Assembly: GCA_009784085.1 (NCBI GenBank)
Contig: WRCJ01000070.1
Coordinates: 1-8,315, forward strand
Length of the DNA stretch: 8,315 nucleotides
From: Oscillospiraceae bacterium
GTDB lineage: Bacteria; Bacillota; Clostridia; Oscillospirales; UBA929
Reading direction: 5' to 3'
Every line of letters starts with the position of its first letter. Position 1 is the first letter of the stretch. The notes beneath the pieces are model-generated. The model was not told the DNA's origin, did no database searches, and saw only the letters and a list, made by a program, of their open reading frames with translations. Made by a program: the position numbers and the translations under genes. This document shows, in pieces, positions 1 to 6,453 of the stretch.

Positions 1-13
1 GAAAAGAGGGTGG

Positions 14-33
14 GTCTTTCCGTTCGGAAAGAC
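14..33. other. Perfect short hairpin near the left edge
   Basis: An 8-bp perfect stem (14-21 with 26-33) closes a GTTC loop. No T-run follows on either side, so a classical rho-independent terminator is not supported. The surrounding bases 1-150 hold no certain gene. A minus-strand frame with an ATG at 42-40 stays open for 14 codons to the window edge, and plus-strand frames run off the edge too, but none is long enough to judge. The hairpin could be the end of an upstream transcript or part of a gene cut by the window. Confidence 0.35.
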
Positions 34-162
34 TAACTGCATCTTCTCAATACTCTTCAGTTTGCACGACTTAATGCATCCCCACGCCCCCGCCCCGGTT
101 GCGCTTAACTTGTCAACTTACCGGCGAATATGCCATAGAAATATGTTATAAAAACATTGGTA

Positions 163-189
163 TTCAAATTGGGGAATCTGTGATATACT
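163..189 (+). promoter_or_regulatory. Probable speE promoter with extended -10
   Basis: TGATATACT at 181-189 is an extended -10 element (TGn followed by TATACT at 184-189). The -35 is weak: TTCAAA at 163-168 with a 15-bp spacer is the nearest candidate. Transcription would start near 196 and leave a leader of about 80 nt before the speE ATG. This is the only promoter-like site seen before speE, so it probably drives speE-speB and perhaps the dehydrogenase gene. Confidence 0.45.
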
Positions 190-211
190 GAACCGGAACC
201 ATCAAAAAGCA

Positions 212-249
212 GGGCGGCTAATCGCGGCGCCCAGGCCGCCCAGGCCGCA
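212..249 (+). other. GC-rich leader hairpin and 9-bp tandem repeat before speE
   Basis: GGGCGGC at 212-218 can pair perfectly with GCCGCCC at 235-241, giving a 7-bp GC stem with a 16-nt loop. The right arm overlaps two adjacent 9-bp units (CAGGCCGCC at 232-240 and CAGGCCGCA at 241-249). The structure lies in the presumed speE leader, about 30 nt before the ATG. It matches no riboswitch I recognise. It may be a simple leader structure or chance in GC-rich DNA. Confidence 0.3.
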
Positions 250-276
250 GTGTCGATAGGGAAGGGGAGGGGATCC

Positions 277-1137
277 ATGGAACTCTGGTACAGCGAAGTC
301 CACACGAAAAACGTCAAAATGTCCATCCGGGTCGACCGGCAGCTCTATTCCGGGCAAAGCGCCTTCCAGCGCATCGACGTCTTCGAGTCGCCGGAATTCG
401 GCCGGTTCCTCATCTTGGACGGCTACATGATGTTGACCGAAAAGGATGAGTTCATTTACCACGAGATGATCACGCATGTGCCCATGGCGGTCCATCCCGA
501 CCCGAAACATGTGCTGATCGTGGGGGCGGGCGACGGCGGCGTGGTGCGCGAGCTCACCCGCTACGCCTCGGTGGAGCGCATCGACATGGTGGAGATCGAT
601 GAGCAGGTGGTGGCCGTCTGCCGGGAATTCCTGCCCCAGACAGCCTGCGCCTTCGACGACGCGCGGCTGACCATCCACTACCAGGACGGGCTCAAGTATA
701 TCCGGGACTATCAGGACATGTACGATGTCATCATCGTGGATTCGACCGATCCCTTCGGCCCGGGGGAGGGGTTGTTCACGCGCGAATTCTACGGCAACTG
801 TTTCAAGGCGCTCAAAGAGGACGGCATCATGGTCAATCAGCACGAGAGCCCATTCTATGACGACGACGCCACGGCAATGAGACGGGCGCATAAGCGGATC
901 GTGGAGTCCTTTGACATCAGCCGGGTCTACCAAGCCCACATCCCCACGTATCCGTCGGGGCATTGGTTGTTCGGTTTTGCCTCCAAAAAGTACCACCCGG
1001 TTCGGGATTTGCGCGCCGCGGCATGGAATGCCTTGGGGCTGGCGACCCGTTATTACAACACGAATCTGCACAAGGGCGCGTTTTACCTGCCCAACTACGT
1101 GGAGGACCAACTGGCCAATGTGGAACAGGATCTCTGA
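277..1137 (+). CDS. speE: Spermidine synthase (polyamine aminopropyltransferase)
   Basis: This cytosolic enzyme transfers an aminopropyl group from decarboxylated S-adenosylmethionine to putrescine, giving spermidine and methylthioadenosine. The 286-residue product has the usual family length. The N-terminal beta region includes MELWYSEVHTKNVKMSIRV. The Rossmann-like domain follows, with the cofactor motif GAGDGG at residues 83-88, an acidic VEID strand end, and the active-site motif DSTDP at 155-159, with Asp155 and Asp158 as the expected catalytic and substrate-binding acids. The ATG at 277 was chosen because a strong GGGGAGG site (264-270) lies 6 nt upstream and family proteins start at this point. 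An in-frame GTG at 250 would add nine unlike residues. The 3' end overlaps speB by 20 bases, so the two are probably co-translated. The decarboxylated AdoMet must come from a SpeD encoded elsewhere. Confidence 0.95.
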   Translation: MELWYSEVHTKNVKMSIRVDRQLYSGQSAFQRIDVFESPEFGRFLILDGYMMLTEKDEFIYHEMITHVPMAVHPDPKHVLIVGAGDGGVVRELTRYASVERIDMVEIDEQVVAVCREFLPQTACAFDDARLTIHYQDGLKYIRDYQDMYDVIIVDSTDPFGPGEGLFTREFYGNCFKALKEDGIMVNQHESPFYDDDATAMRRAHKRIVESFDISRVYQAHIPTYPSGHWLFGFASKKYHPVRDLRAAAWNALGLATRYYNTNLHKGAFYLPNYVEDQLANVEQDL

Positions 1138-1975
1138 CGCCTTCATGGCTTGCGACGCCGAGTACCGCGACGCGCGCGTCGTGCTGTTCGGCGCGCCCTT
1201 CGACGGCACCGCCTCCTTCCGCCCCGGCGCGCGTTTCGCGCCCCGCGCCATCCGCGGGGATTCCCACGGCTTGGAGACCTGGTCGCCGTATTGGGAAAGG
1301 GATCTGGCATCCTGCGCGGTATTCGACGGCGGGGACTTGGAGCTCCCCTTCGGTAACCCGCAAGCGGCGTTGGCTTTGATCGAGGGCTATGTATCCAGCC
1401 GGCTCCGGGACGGGAAGACGCCGTTTATGCTGGGGGGCGAGCACCTGGTAACATTGGGGGCTGTGCGGGCCTGCGCGAAAGTGTACCCTGGCTTGCGGGT
1501 ACTCCATTTGGACGCCCACGCGGATCTGCGGGACGAATACTTGGGCGAAAAGCTCTCCCACGCCACGGTCATGCGCCGGGTGTGGGAACTGGTTGGGGAC
1601 GGCGGCCTATTCCAATTCGGCATCCGCAGCGGGGAGGCGCGCGAGTTCGCATTCGCGGGAGACCATACCGTCCTGCATCCCTTTGACCTGGGCGGCATCG
1701 CCGACATTGCGGAGGCACTGGCCGGGCATCCGGTGTACGTCAGCCTGGATTTGGATGTCCTGGATCCGTCCGTCTGCCCCGGAACCGGCACCCCCGAACC
1801 GGGGGGCGTGTCCTTCCGGGATCTGCAGGAGGCGTTGGCGGCGATGCACATGCTGCGCGTCGTCGGCTGTGACGTCACCGAGCTGTCGCCGCCTTGCGAC
1901 CCCAGCGGCATCTCCGTGGCGGCGGCGTGCAAAATTGTCCGTGAGATGCTCATAGCGATATGCGAAAAGCAATGA
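1118..1975 (+). CDS. speB: Agmatinase (ureohydrolase family)
   Basis: Agmatinase hydrolyses agmatine to putrescine and urea with a dinuclear Mn centre. All three family metal motifs are visible (numbered from 1118): GGEH at 106-109, DAHAD at 132-136 and DLDVLDP at 211-217. The expected ligands are His109, Asp132, His134, Asp136, Asp211 and Asp213. The GGEHLVTLG form is typical of Gram-positive agmatinases rather than arginases, so arginase or guanidinobutyrase is less likely. Two starts compete: ATG 1118, 12 nt after GGAGG at 1101-1105, and ATG 1145, with only a distant AGGA. I prefer 1118 (285 residues), because residues such as ISDAFMACDAEY look like a conserved clostridial N-terminus. The last residues (about IAICEKQ) are encoded by the 7-bp repeat array downstream, so the natural C-terminus seems overwritten. 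Its putrescine is the SpeE substrate. Confidence 0.92.
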   Translation: MWNRISDAFMACDAEYRDARVVLFGAPFDGTASFRPGARFAPRAIRGDSHGLETWSPYWERDLASCAVFDGGDLELPFGNPQAALALIEGYVSSRLRDGKTPFMLGGEHLVTLGAVRACAKVYPGLRVLHLDAHADLRDEYLGEKLSHATVMRRVWELVGDGGLFQFGIRSGEAREFAFAGDHTVLHPFDLGGIADIAEALAGHPVYVSLDLDVLDPSVCPGTGTPEPGGVSFRDLQEALAAMHMLRVVGCDVTELSPPCDPSGISVAAACKIVREMLIAICEKQ

Positions 1976-2022
1976 TAAGTGATATGCGATAAACGATATG
2001 CGAAAATGATAAATGATAATAT
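1954..2022 (+). repeat. Degenerate 7-bp tandem array at the speB stop
   Basis: Heptamers of GATAAGT / GATATGC / GATAAAC / GATATGC type run in register from 1974 to about 2001 and degrade into ATAAATG units to 2022. The 8-mer GATATGCG occurs at 1957, 1981 and 1995. The array begins inside the speB coding end, includes its stop codon (1973-1975), and ends about 20 bp before the ribosome-binding site of the next gene. The core ATATGCG reappears in the 8-bp array at 6363-6440. Confidence 0.75.
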
Positions 2023-2042
2023 GGAGATAGATTAAGTACAAT

Positions 2043-2050
2043 AAAGGAGG
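2043..2050 (+). promoter_or_regulatory. Strong ribosome-binding site for the dehydrogenase gene
   Basis: AAAGGAGG is a near-perfect anti-16S match, 10 nt before a GTG. It decides the GTG start at 2061 for the dehydrogenase gene; there is no ATG nearby in that frame. Confidence 0.8.
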
Positions 2051-2060
2051 TCTTATTCTC

Positions 2061-3266
2061 GTGGGTAAAGCGTTGATCATCGGGTGCGGCGGCGTGGCGG
2101 GCGTCACCGCGCGGAAATGTTGCCAAAACAGCGACGTGTTCAGCGAGATCCTCATCGCCAGCCGCACATTGGAAAAATGCGACGCATTGTGCGCCAGCCT
2201 GTCTGGCGACCAGACCAAGGTTCGCGCGGCGCGGGTAGATGCCGACAACCTTCATGAGATAGTTTCGCTCATCGACCGTTTCCGTCCGGAGGTTGTCATC
2301 CACCTCGCGCTGCCATACCAGGACTTGACCATCATGGAGGCATGCCTGAAGACCAAAACCAACTATATCGACACGGCCAACTACGAGCCGCCCGACAACG
2401 CGAAATTCGAATACAAATGGCAATGGGCCTATCGCGATCGCTTTGAAAAGGCGGGCATCACCGCCGTGCTGGGTTGCGGCTTCGACCCGGGCGTGACCGG
2501 CGTGTTTGCCGCTTGGGCACTGAAGCACCATTTTGACGAGATTCACTATATGGACATCTTGGACGCCAACGCCGGCGACCACGGCTACCCCTTCGCCACC
2601 AACTTCAACCCCGAGATCAACATCCGCGAGGTCACAGCGCCGGGCGCCTACTGGGAAAACGGCGCGTGGGTGCATACGAAGCCCATGGAGATCAAACGGG
2701 TGTACGACTTCCCCCAAATCGGCCCCATGGACATGTACCTGCTACACCATGAGGAGCTGGAAAGCTTGGCGGTCAACCTCAAGGGCATCCGGCGCATCCG
2801 CTTTTTCATGACATTCAGCCAGAACTACCTGACCCACCTGAAGTGCCTGGAGAATGTCGGCATGACCTCCATCGATCCCATCGACTACAACGGGGCGCGC
2901 ATTGTCCCGCTGCAATTCCTAAAGGCCCTGCTGCCCGACCCGGCGACGCTGGGCCCGCGCACGGTGGGGAAGACCAACATCGGGTGCATCTTCAGGGGCA
3001 CGAAGGATGGCCAGGAGAAGACCTACTACCTCTACAATGTATGCGATCACCAGGCATGCTTCCGCGAGGTGGGCTCGCAAGCCATCTCGTACACCACCGG
3101 CGTGCCCGCCATGATCGGCGCCATGCTGATCATGAAGGGAATCTGGCGCCGCCCGGGCGTGTTCAACGTGGAGGAATTCGATCCGGATCCCTTCATGGTA
3201 GCCCTCAACAAATGGGGCCTGCCCTGGGCGGAGGACTTCAACCCGGCATTGATAGACGACGCATAG
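2061..3266 (+). CDS. Carboxynorspermidine/carboxyspermidine dehydrogenase (saccharopine dehydrogenase family)
   Basis: Family members catalyse NADPH-dependent condensation of aspartate beta-semialdehyde with putrescine or 1,3-diaminopropane, forming carboxyspermidine or carboxynorspermidine. This is the first step of the AdoMet-independent polyamine route in the cytosol. The 401-residue product is of family length. A dinucleotide-binding loop GCGGVAG sits at residues 8-14, followed by a Rossmann domain with the conserved stretch TNYIDTANYEPP. The segment GCGFDPGVTGVFAAWA and the aromatic-rich C-terminal half are characteristic of the polyamine enzymes. True lysine-pathway saccharopine dehydrogenase is the main alternative, and the speE-speB context argues against it. 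The start is GTG, set by AAAGGAGG. The gene lies 85 bp after speB and probably in the same transcript. The partner decarboxylase gene nspC, often adjacent, is not here: a terminator hairpin and a convergent gene follow. Confidence 0.85.
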   Translation: MGKALIIGCGGVAGVTARKCCQNSDVFSEILIASRTLEKCDALCASLSGDQTKVRAARVDADNLHEIVSLIDRFRPEVVIHLALPYQDLTIMEACLKTKTNYIDTANYEPPDNAKFEYKWQWAYRDRFEKAGITAVLGCGFDPGVTGVFAAWALKHHFDEIHYMDILDANAGDHGYPFATNFNPEINIREVTAPGAYWENGAWVHTKPMEIKRVYDFPQIGPMDMYLLHHEELESLAVNLKGIRRIRFFMTFSQNYLTHLKCLENVGMTSIDPIDYNGARIVPLQFLKALLPDPATLGPRTVGKTNIGCIFRGTKDGQEKTYYLYNVCDHQACFREVGSQAISYTTGVPAMIGAMLIMKGIWRRPGVFNVEEFDPDPFMVALNKWGLPWAEDFNPALIDDA

Positions 3267-3289
3267 GCGCGTTCTGCGCGTTAGGCATA

Positions 3290-3331
3290 AAACGAAATCG
3301 CCGTCCTGCAAGAGGGACGGCGATTTCGTTT
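3290..3331. terminator. Bidirectional terminator between convergent genes
   Basis: A perfect 17-bp stem pairs 3290-3306 with 3315-3331, with an 8-nt loop. It lies 23 bp after the dehydrogenase stop and 19 bp after the rubrerythrin stop. On the plus strand the stem ends in GTTT followed by GGTTTC. On the minus strand it ends in CGTTTTA. The T-runs are short, but stem strength and position between convergent genes fit a shared terminator. Confidence 0.85.
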
Positions 3332-3350
3332 GGTTTCATAGACAGTTGCT

Positions 3351-3893
3351 TCAATAACTGATGATGCGCAATTCGAAGTAGGCTTGCGGGTGTTCGCATA
3401 CGGGGCACATCGACGGGGCGCTTTCCCTATCCACGATGTGGCCGCAGTTGCGGCAGATCCACACCGACTTCTCCTTTTTGGCAAAAACGGCGCCGTCTTG
3501 GACATTGCTCAACAACTTGAGGTAACGCTCCTCGTGTTCTTTCTCAATCGCGGCCACCGACGCAAACAAAAACGCGATGTTGGAAAACCCTTCCTCCCGG
3601 GCATCGGCTTCCATCCGCTTGTACATCTCGGTCCACTCGCCATGTTCCCCCGCCGCCGCCGCCTTGAGGTTTTCGTCTGTGGCGGGGATGGCGCCGCCGC
3701 AGAGCAACTTGAACCAGATCTTGGCATGTTCCTTTTCGTTGTTGGCGGTCTCTTCAAAGATCGCCCCGATCTGCTCATAGCCATCCTTACGCGCCTTGGA
3801 GGCGAAGTAAGAATATTTGTTGCGCGCTTGGCTTTCGCCGGCAAACGCCTCCCACAAGTTTTTTTCGGTTTTTGTCCCTTTCAGGTTTGGCAT
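3351..3893 (-). CDS. rbr: Rubrerythrin
   Basis: Rubrerythrin is a cytosolic non-haem iron protein that reduces hydrogen peroxide in anaerobes. The 180-residue product has the standard two parts. The four-helix ferritin-like domain carries di-iron ligands in family positions: Glu20 in GESQARNKY, Glu53 and His56 in NNEKEH, and Glu117 with His120 in IEKEH. The C-terminal rubredoxin-like domain holds an Fe(Cys)4 site, Cys147, Cys150, Cys163 and Cys166 (CRNCG and CPVC). The ATG at 3893 follows AGGAG (minus strand, 3906-3902) with 8 nt spacing. The gene is convergent with the dehydrogenase and divergent from the protease. A consensus promoter at 4053-4081 would give a leader of about 150 nt that contains the 11-bp array. 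I see no clear PerR box. No residue appears to be missing. Confidence 0.96.
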   Translation of the reverse strand: MPNLKGTKTEKNLWEAFAGESQARNKYSYFASKARKDGYEQIGAIFEETANNEKEHAKIWFKLLCGGAIPATDENLKAAAAGEHGEWTEMYKRMEADAREEGFSNIAFLFASVAAIEKEHEERYLKLLSNVQDGAVFAKKEKSVWICRNCGHIVDRESAPSMCPVCEHPQAYFELRIISY

Positions 3894-3924
3894 TTATGTC
3901 ACTCCTTCGATATATAATTTTGAA

Positions 3925-3990
3925 TGGTCTACATGGTTTTGCAGTGGTTTTGCAGTGGTTTTACAATGGTTTTACAATGGTTTTGCATGG
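3925..3990. repeat. 11-bp tandem array in the rubrerythrin leader
   Basis: Five units of TGGTTTT(G/A)CA(G/A) run from 3934 to 3987. The first two and the next two are identical pairs, and the fifth lacks one base. A shorter degenerate unit (TGGTCTACA) precedes them at 3925-3933. Read on the minus strand the array lies between the proposed rubrerythrin promoter and its ribosome-binding site. It would therefore be transcribed as an AAAACCA-rich leader. Confidence 0.9.
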
Positions 3991-4052
3991 CTGTGTCCCG
4001 CGATGGCGCCGCGCAGCCGCGATCCCGTAAGGCACCATATACCATACCGGAA

Positions 4053-4081
4053 ATTCTATCTCTGAATCATCCCCATGTCAA
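4053..4081 (-). promoter_or_regulatory. Probable rubrerythrin promoter
   Basis: On the minus strand TTGACA (4081-4076) and TAGAAT (4058-4053) are separated by exactly 17 bp, a strong vegetative-sigma-factor match. Transcription would begin near 4046 and run through the 11-bp array into rubrerythrin. Its -35 box lies back to back with the -35 of the protease promoter, 14 bp apart. Confidence 0.7.
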
Positions 4082-4095
4082 GTCTTTTTTTGCGT

Positions 4096-4124
4096 TTGAC
4101 AGGGGCAGGAAAACGATGTATACT
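4096..4124 (+). promoter_or_regulatory. Promoter of the SLH-protease gene
   Basis: TTGACA (4096-4101) and TATACT (4119-4124) are separated by 17 bp. This is a near-consensus vegetative promoter, and transcription should start near 4131, about 40 nt before the TTG start codon. The -35 box and that of the rubrerythrin promoter form an inverted TGTCAA/TTGACA pair. Confidence 0.8.
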
Positions 4125-4170
4125 GAAAAGGTGGGAATATATTTTATAAAAAGATAGGAAGGTTTTACCA

Positions 4171-6051
4171 TTGAAAAAAACTCTATCGCTAGTTCTATCG
4201 ATACTGCTGGCTCTCATCTTGACGGTAGCCGCGCTTCCCGCCGCCCTGGCCGCCGAAAACTCGTTGGAAAATTTTACAGCCAAACGCACCTATGACAATC
4301 GGTTCACCGACGTCTCGGCCAATTCGTTTTACTACGCCCCTGTCGGGAAATGCTTCGAGCTTGGCTTAGTCAGCGGCACGTCGGCGACCAAGTTTACCCC
4401 CAGCAAAAACATGAACATGACCGAGATCCTCACGTTGGCCGCCAGGCTGCACAGCATCTTCACGACCGGCCGAGAGTCCTTTGTCCAAGGCAACCCTTGG
4501 TATCAGGTATACCTGGACTATGCCAAGAAACACGGGTTCCACCCGGCTAAGGTAGATTCCTATTCCCGGACGGCGACGCGCGCCGAGGTGGTATCCATAT
4601 TGTCCGCCGTGATGCCGCCTTTCACCCTGTCCCCCCTCAATGTCGTGGAGGACAACGCGATACCCGATGTCAAAATGAGCGACCCCTATGCGGCGGCCAT
4701 CTATCAATTCTATCGGGCCGGCATTGCCAGCGGTCTCGACAAAGCAGGTTCATTTAAGCCGAACAACGGCATACAACGCGCCGAAGTCGTCACGCTGGTC
4801 GCCCGGATTGTGGATCCGAGCCTCCGGTTGATGAATAATTTCTTTGCCCCAAACGCCAGCAACCTCACGGCGGAACAAGTCTCCCAGAAATGCATGGATG
4901 CCGTGTTCTTTATTGAGCTGTTCGACAGGAGCGACTTGAGCTTGGGTTATGCCAGCGGCTTTTTTCTCACGAGCGACGGTTTGGCCGCGAGCAATTTGCA
5001 TGTAGTCGCGGGCGCCACCCGGGCCACCGTGACGACATCTGACGGCAAGAAGCACCAGGTCGAGGGTATCTATTCAGCCAACAAAGCGTATGATTTGTCA
5101 ATTATCAAGGTCAAGGGCACCGGCTTCAAGACGCTTGCGTTGGGAGATCCGGATAAACTGAGCTACAACGAAACGGTTTACGCCATCGGCTACCCGCAAG
5201 GCGTGAAGAGATTCTTAACGGGCACGGTTTACAACCCAAGGCAACCGATTGATGGCATGACGGTCATTACCTTCTACGCAAACACGCAACCGGGCAGTAG
5301 CGGGGGCGCGCTCGTGAACCGAAAAGGCCAGGTTGTGGGCATCACGGCGGGCAGCTTTGACACCGGCGAGCGATACGCGATACCCATCAACGAGCTTACC
5401 CAACTCAAGCGGATCAGCCTCAGGCCGCTTGTCACCAACTTTCAGCTCGTATCCTATCCGGGCATAAGACAGGCGCCCTACTTCGAAATATTTACGGGCG
5501 CCCGCCTCACAGGCTTGACCGTGCGCGCCGACGGTTCTTTGACCGCCACCTATGACAAAAAGAGTCTGGGGAGCGACGATGACTATGAAAGGGCAATGAA
5601 AGCCTACCGGGCCGAACTGGTGGCAAACGGCATGACGCAAACCGAAATATCCGGGGGCTGGCGGTTTACCGGCGCTTCCGAATCGCTGGAAGTGACCGTG
5701 AAAGGCAATGTGATCACGATAAAAACCACCGTGAAGCCGAAGTACTACGCCAACAGCGGCGGCGCCATCGATCTGGGGTGGTACCTGAATTTGCCGGTGG
5801 AATTCATGGACTACTATGATGGTGAGTATATCTACTACTACGACGCCACGCCGAAACTCAACATATTCCAGCTGGATGATTGGCTGGCGGACTACTACTT
5901 CGCCGCGCTGGAAGCGGCCGGCCTTGAACTGGTATTCATGTCGTGGGAAGGTGACTATTTCGATTACTATTATATCAACGACGATGGATACGGGCTCTAC
6001 GTGTCGGCTCTGGGCGACAGCTATTACGCCATCTTGTGCGTCTGGGTGTAA
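4171..6051 (+). CDS. Secreted SLH-anchored trypsin-like (HtrA-type) serine protease
   Basis: The 626-residue product is predicted to be exported and held on the cell wall. Residues 1-27 form a signal peptide (MKKTLSLVLSILLALIL, then cleavage after ALA). Three SLH-like modules follow at about 43-98, 106-150 and 163-214, each with FxDV- or RAEVV-type motifs; such modules bind secondary wall polymers. A trypsin-like domain spans about 240-416, with the catalytic triad His277 (SNLHVV), Asp308 (AYDLSIIKV) and Ser377 (GSSGGAL), so it appears active. No PDZ domain follows, unlike classical HtrA. Residues 420-626 are unfamiliar. They may be two copies of an alpha/beta module (about 461-521 and 560-626), the second very rich in Tyr and Asp. 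The start is TTG, fixed by AGGAAGG (4156-4162) with 8 nt spacing and by the signal peptide. The substrate is unknown. Confidence 0.88.
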   Translation: MKKTLSLVLSILLALILTVAALPAALAAENSLENFTAKRTYDNRFTDVSANSFYYAPVGKCFELGLVSGTSATKFTPSKNMNMTEILTLAARLHSIFTTGRESFVQGNPWYQVYLDYAKKHGFHPAKVDSYSRTATRAEVVSILSAVMPPFTLSPLNVVEDNAIPDVKMSDPYAAAIYQFYRAGIASGLDKAGSFKPNNGIQRAEVVTLVARIVDPSLRLMNNFFAPNASNLTAEQVSQKCMDAVFFIELFDRSDLSLGYASGFFLTSDGLAASNLHVVAGATRATVTTSDGKKHQVEGIYSANKAYDLSIIKVKGTGFKTLALGDPDKLSYNETVYAIGYPQGVKRFLTGTVYNPRQPIDGMTVITFYANTQPGSSGGALVNRKGQVVGITAGSFDTGERYAIPINELTQLKRISLRPLVTNFQLVSYPGIRQAPYFEIFTGARLTGLTVRADGSLTATYDKKSLGSDDDYERAMKAYRAELVANGMTQTEISGGWRFTGASESLEVTVKGNVITIKTTVKPKYYANSGGAIDLGWYLNLPVEFMDYYDGEYIYYYDATPKLNIFQLDDWLADYYFAALEAAGLELVFMSWEGDYFDYYYINDDGYGLYVSALGDSYYAILCVWV

Positions 6052-6089
6052 TGAAATGAGGAGAATGTGAGGGTGAGGAGGCAGGCCCC

Positions 6090-6359
6090 ATGAGAGCTGT
6101 GGTCACGGTCATCGGGCGCGACGCCGTCGGGATCATCGCGGAGGTGTCCGGCGTCCTGCGCGATCATTCGGTCAACATTTTGGACATCACCCAGAGCGTC
6201 CTGCAGGACATGTTCGCGATGGTCATGCTGGTCGATATCGCCAACTGCACGCTGGAGTTCCCCGATCTGGCCGCGCGCCTGGAGAGCACCGGCGAGGGCA
6301 AAGGCGTCAAGGTCATCACCATGCACGAGGACATCTTCAATTCCATGCATCGAATCTAG
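6090..6359 (+). CDS. ACT-domain protein, UPF0237 family
   Basis: This 89-residue protein is a single ACT domain, a small ligand-binding fold that commonly senses amino acids. The opening MRAVVTVIGRDAVGIIAEVS, with its glycine turn after the first strand, and the following helix and strand (NILDITQSVLQDMFAMVMLV) match the UPF0237 type. Length is standard. GAGGAGG (6075-6081) lies 8 nt before the ATG. It is 38 bp after the protease stop with no terminator between, so read-through from the protease promoter is possible. It is followed by a UPF0210 gene, a pairing widely conserved in bacteria. It probably regulates or partners that protein, but ligand and role are unknown. Confidence 0.9.
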   Translation: MRAVVTVIGRDAVGIIAEVSGVLRDHSVNILDITQSVLQDMFAMVMLVDIANCTLEFPDLAARLESTGEGKGVKVITMHEDIFNSMHRI

Positions 6360-6360
6360 C

Positions 6361-6453
6361 ATGGGTATATGGGTATTTGGGTTGATGGGTATTTGGGGAT
6401 ATGCGTATATGCGTATATGCGTATATGCGTATATGCGTAGGTGGCCTTCATGA
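6361..6453 (+). CDS. Possible repeat-encoded 30-aa leader peptide
   Basis: An open frame starts with ATG one base after the ACT-gene stop and runs through the entire 8-bp array. Its TGA (6451-6453) overlaps the UPF0210 ATG as ATGA. Later in-frame ATGs at 6385, 6409 and 6433 allow shorter versions ending at the same stop. Three 8-bp units encode eight residues, so the peptide itself repeats (AYMR, then VYAYMRRWPS). No Shine-Dalgarno site precedes 6361; translation would need reinitiation after the ACT gene. It may be chance, and I give it as a candidate only. Confidence 0.2.
   Translation: MGIWVFGLMGIWGYAYMRICVYAYMRRWPS
6363..6442 (+). repeat. 8-bp tandem array between the ACT and UPF0210 genes
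   Basis: Ten 8-bp units fill the gap. The first five vary (GGGTATAT, GGGTATTT, GGGTTGAT, GGGTATTT, GGGGATAT). Four identical GCGTATAT units follow, then GCGTAGGT, whose end merges into the AGGTGG ribosome-binding site of UPF0210. Most units carry an ATG. It shares the core ATATGCG with the array after speB and TTGATGGGTA with the array after UPF0210. The identical units suggest recent slippage expansion. Confidence 0.92.

Noticed and set aside
14..33. Rho-independent terminator of an upstream gene
   Set aside because: The stem is perfect, but no T-run follows on either strand and no upstream gene end can be identified.
40..42. Start of a minus-strand gene reading off the left edge
   Set aside because: Only 14 codons are visible, the ribosome-binding site is weak and no promoter fits, so it cannot be supported.
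250..276. GTG at 250 as the speE start
   Set aside because: The purine-rich ribosome-binding site lies inside this extension and 6 nt before the ATG at 277, where family proteins begin.
202..1251. Long minus-strand open frame (349 codons) opposite speE
   Set aside because: It is antisense to a clear spermidine synthase, its protein shows no recognisable motif, and its length is expected in GC-rich DNA opposite a real gene.
6363..6442. CRISPR array
   Set aside because: The 8-bp units are directly adjacent with no unique spacers, and no cas gene is present. It is a simple tandem repeat.
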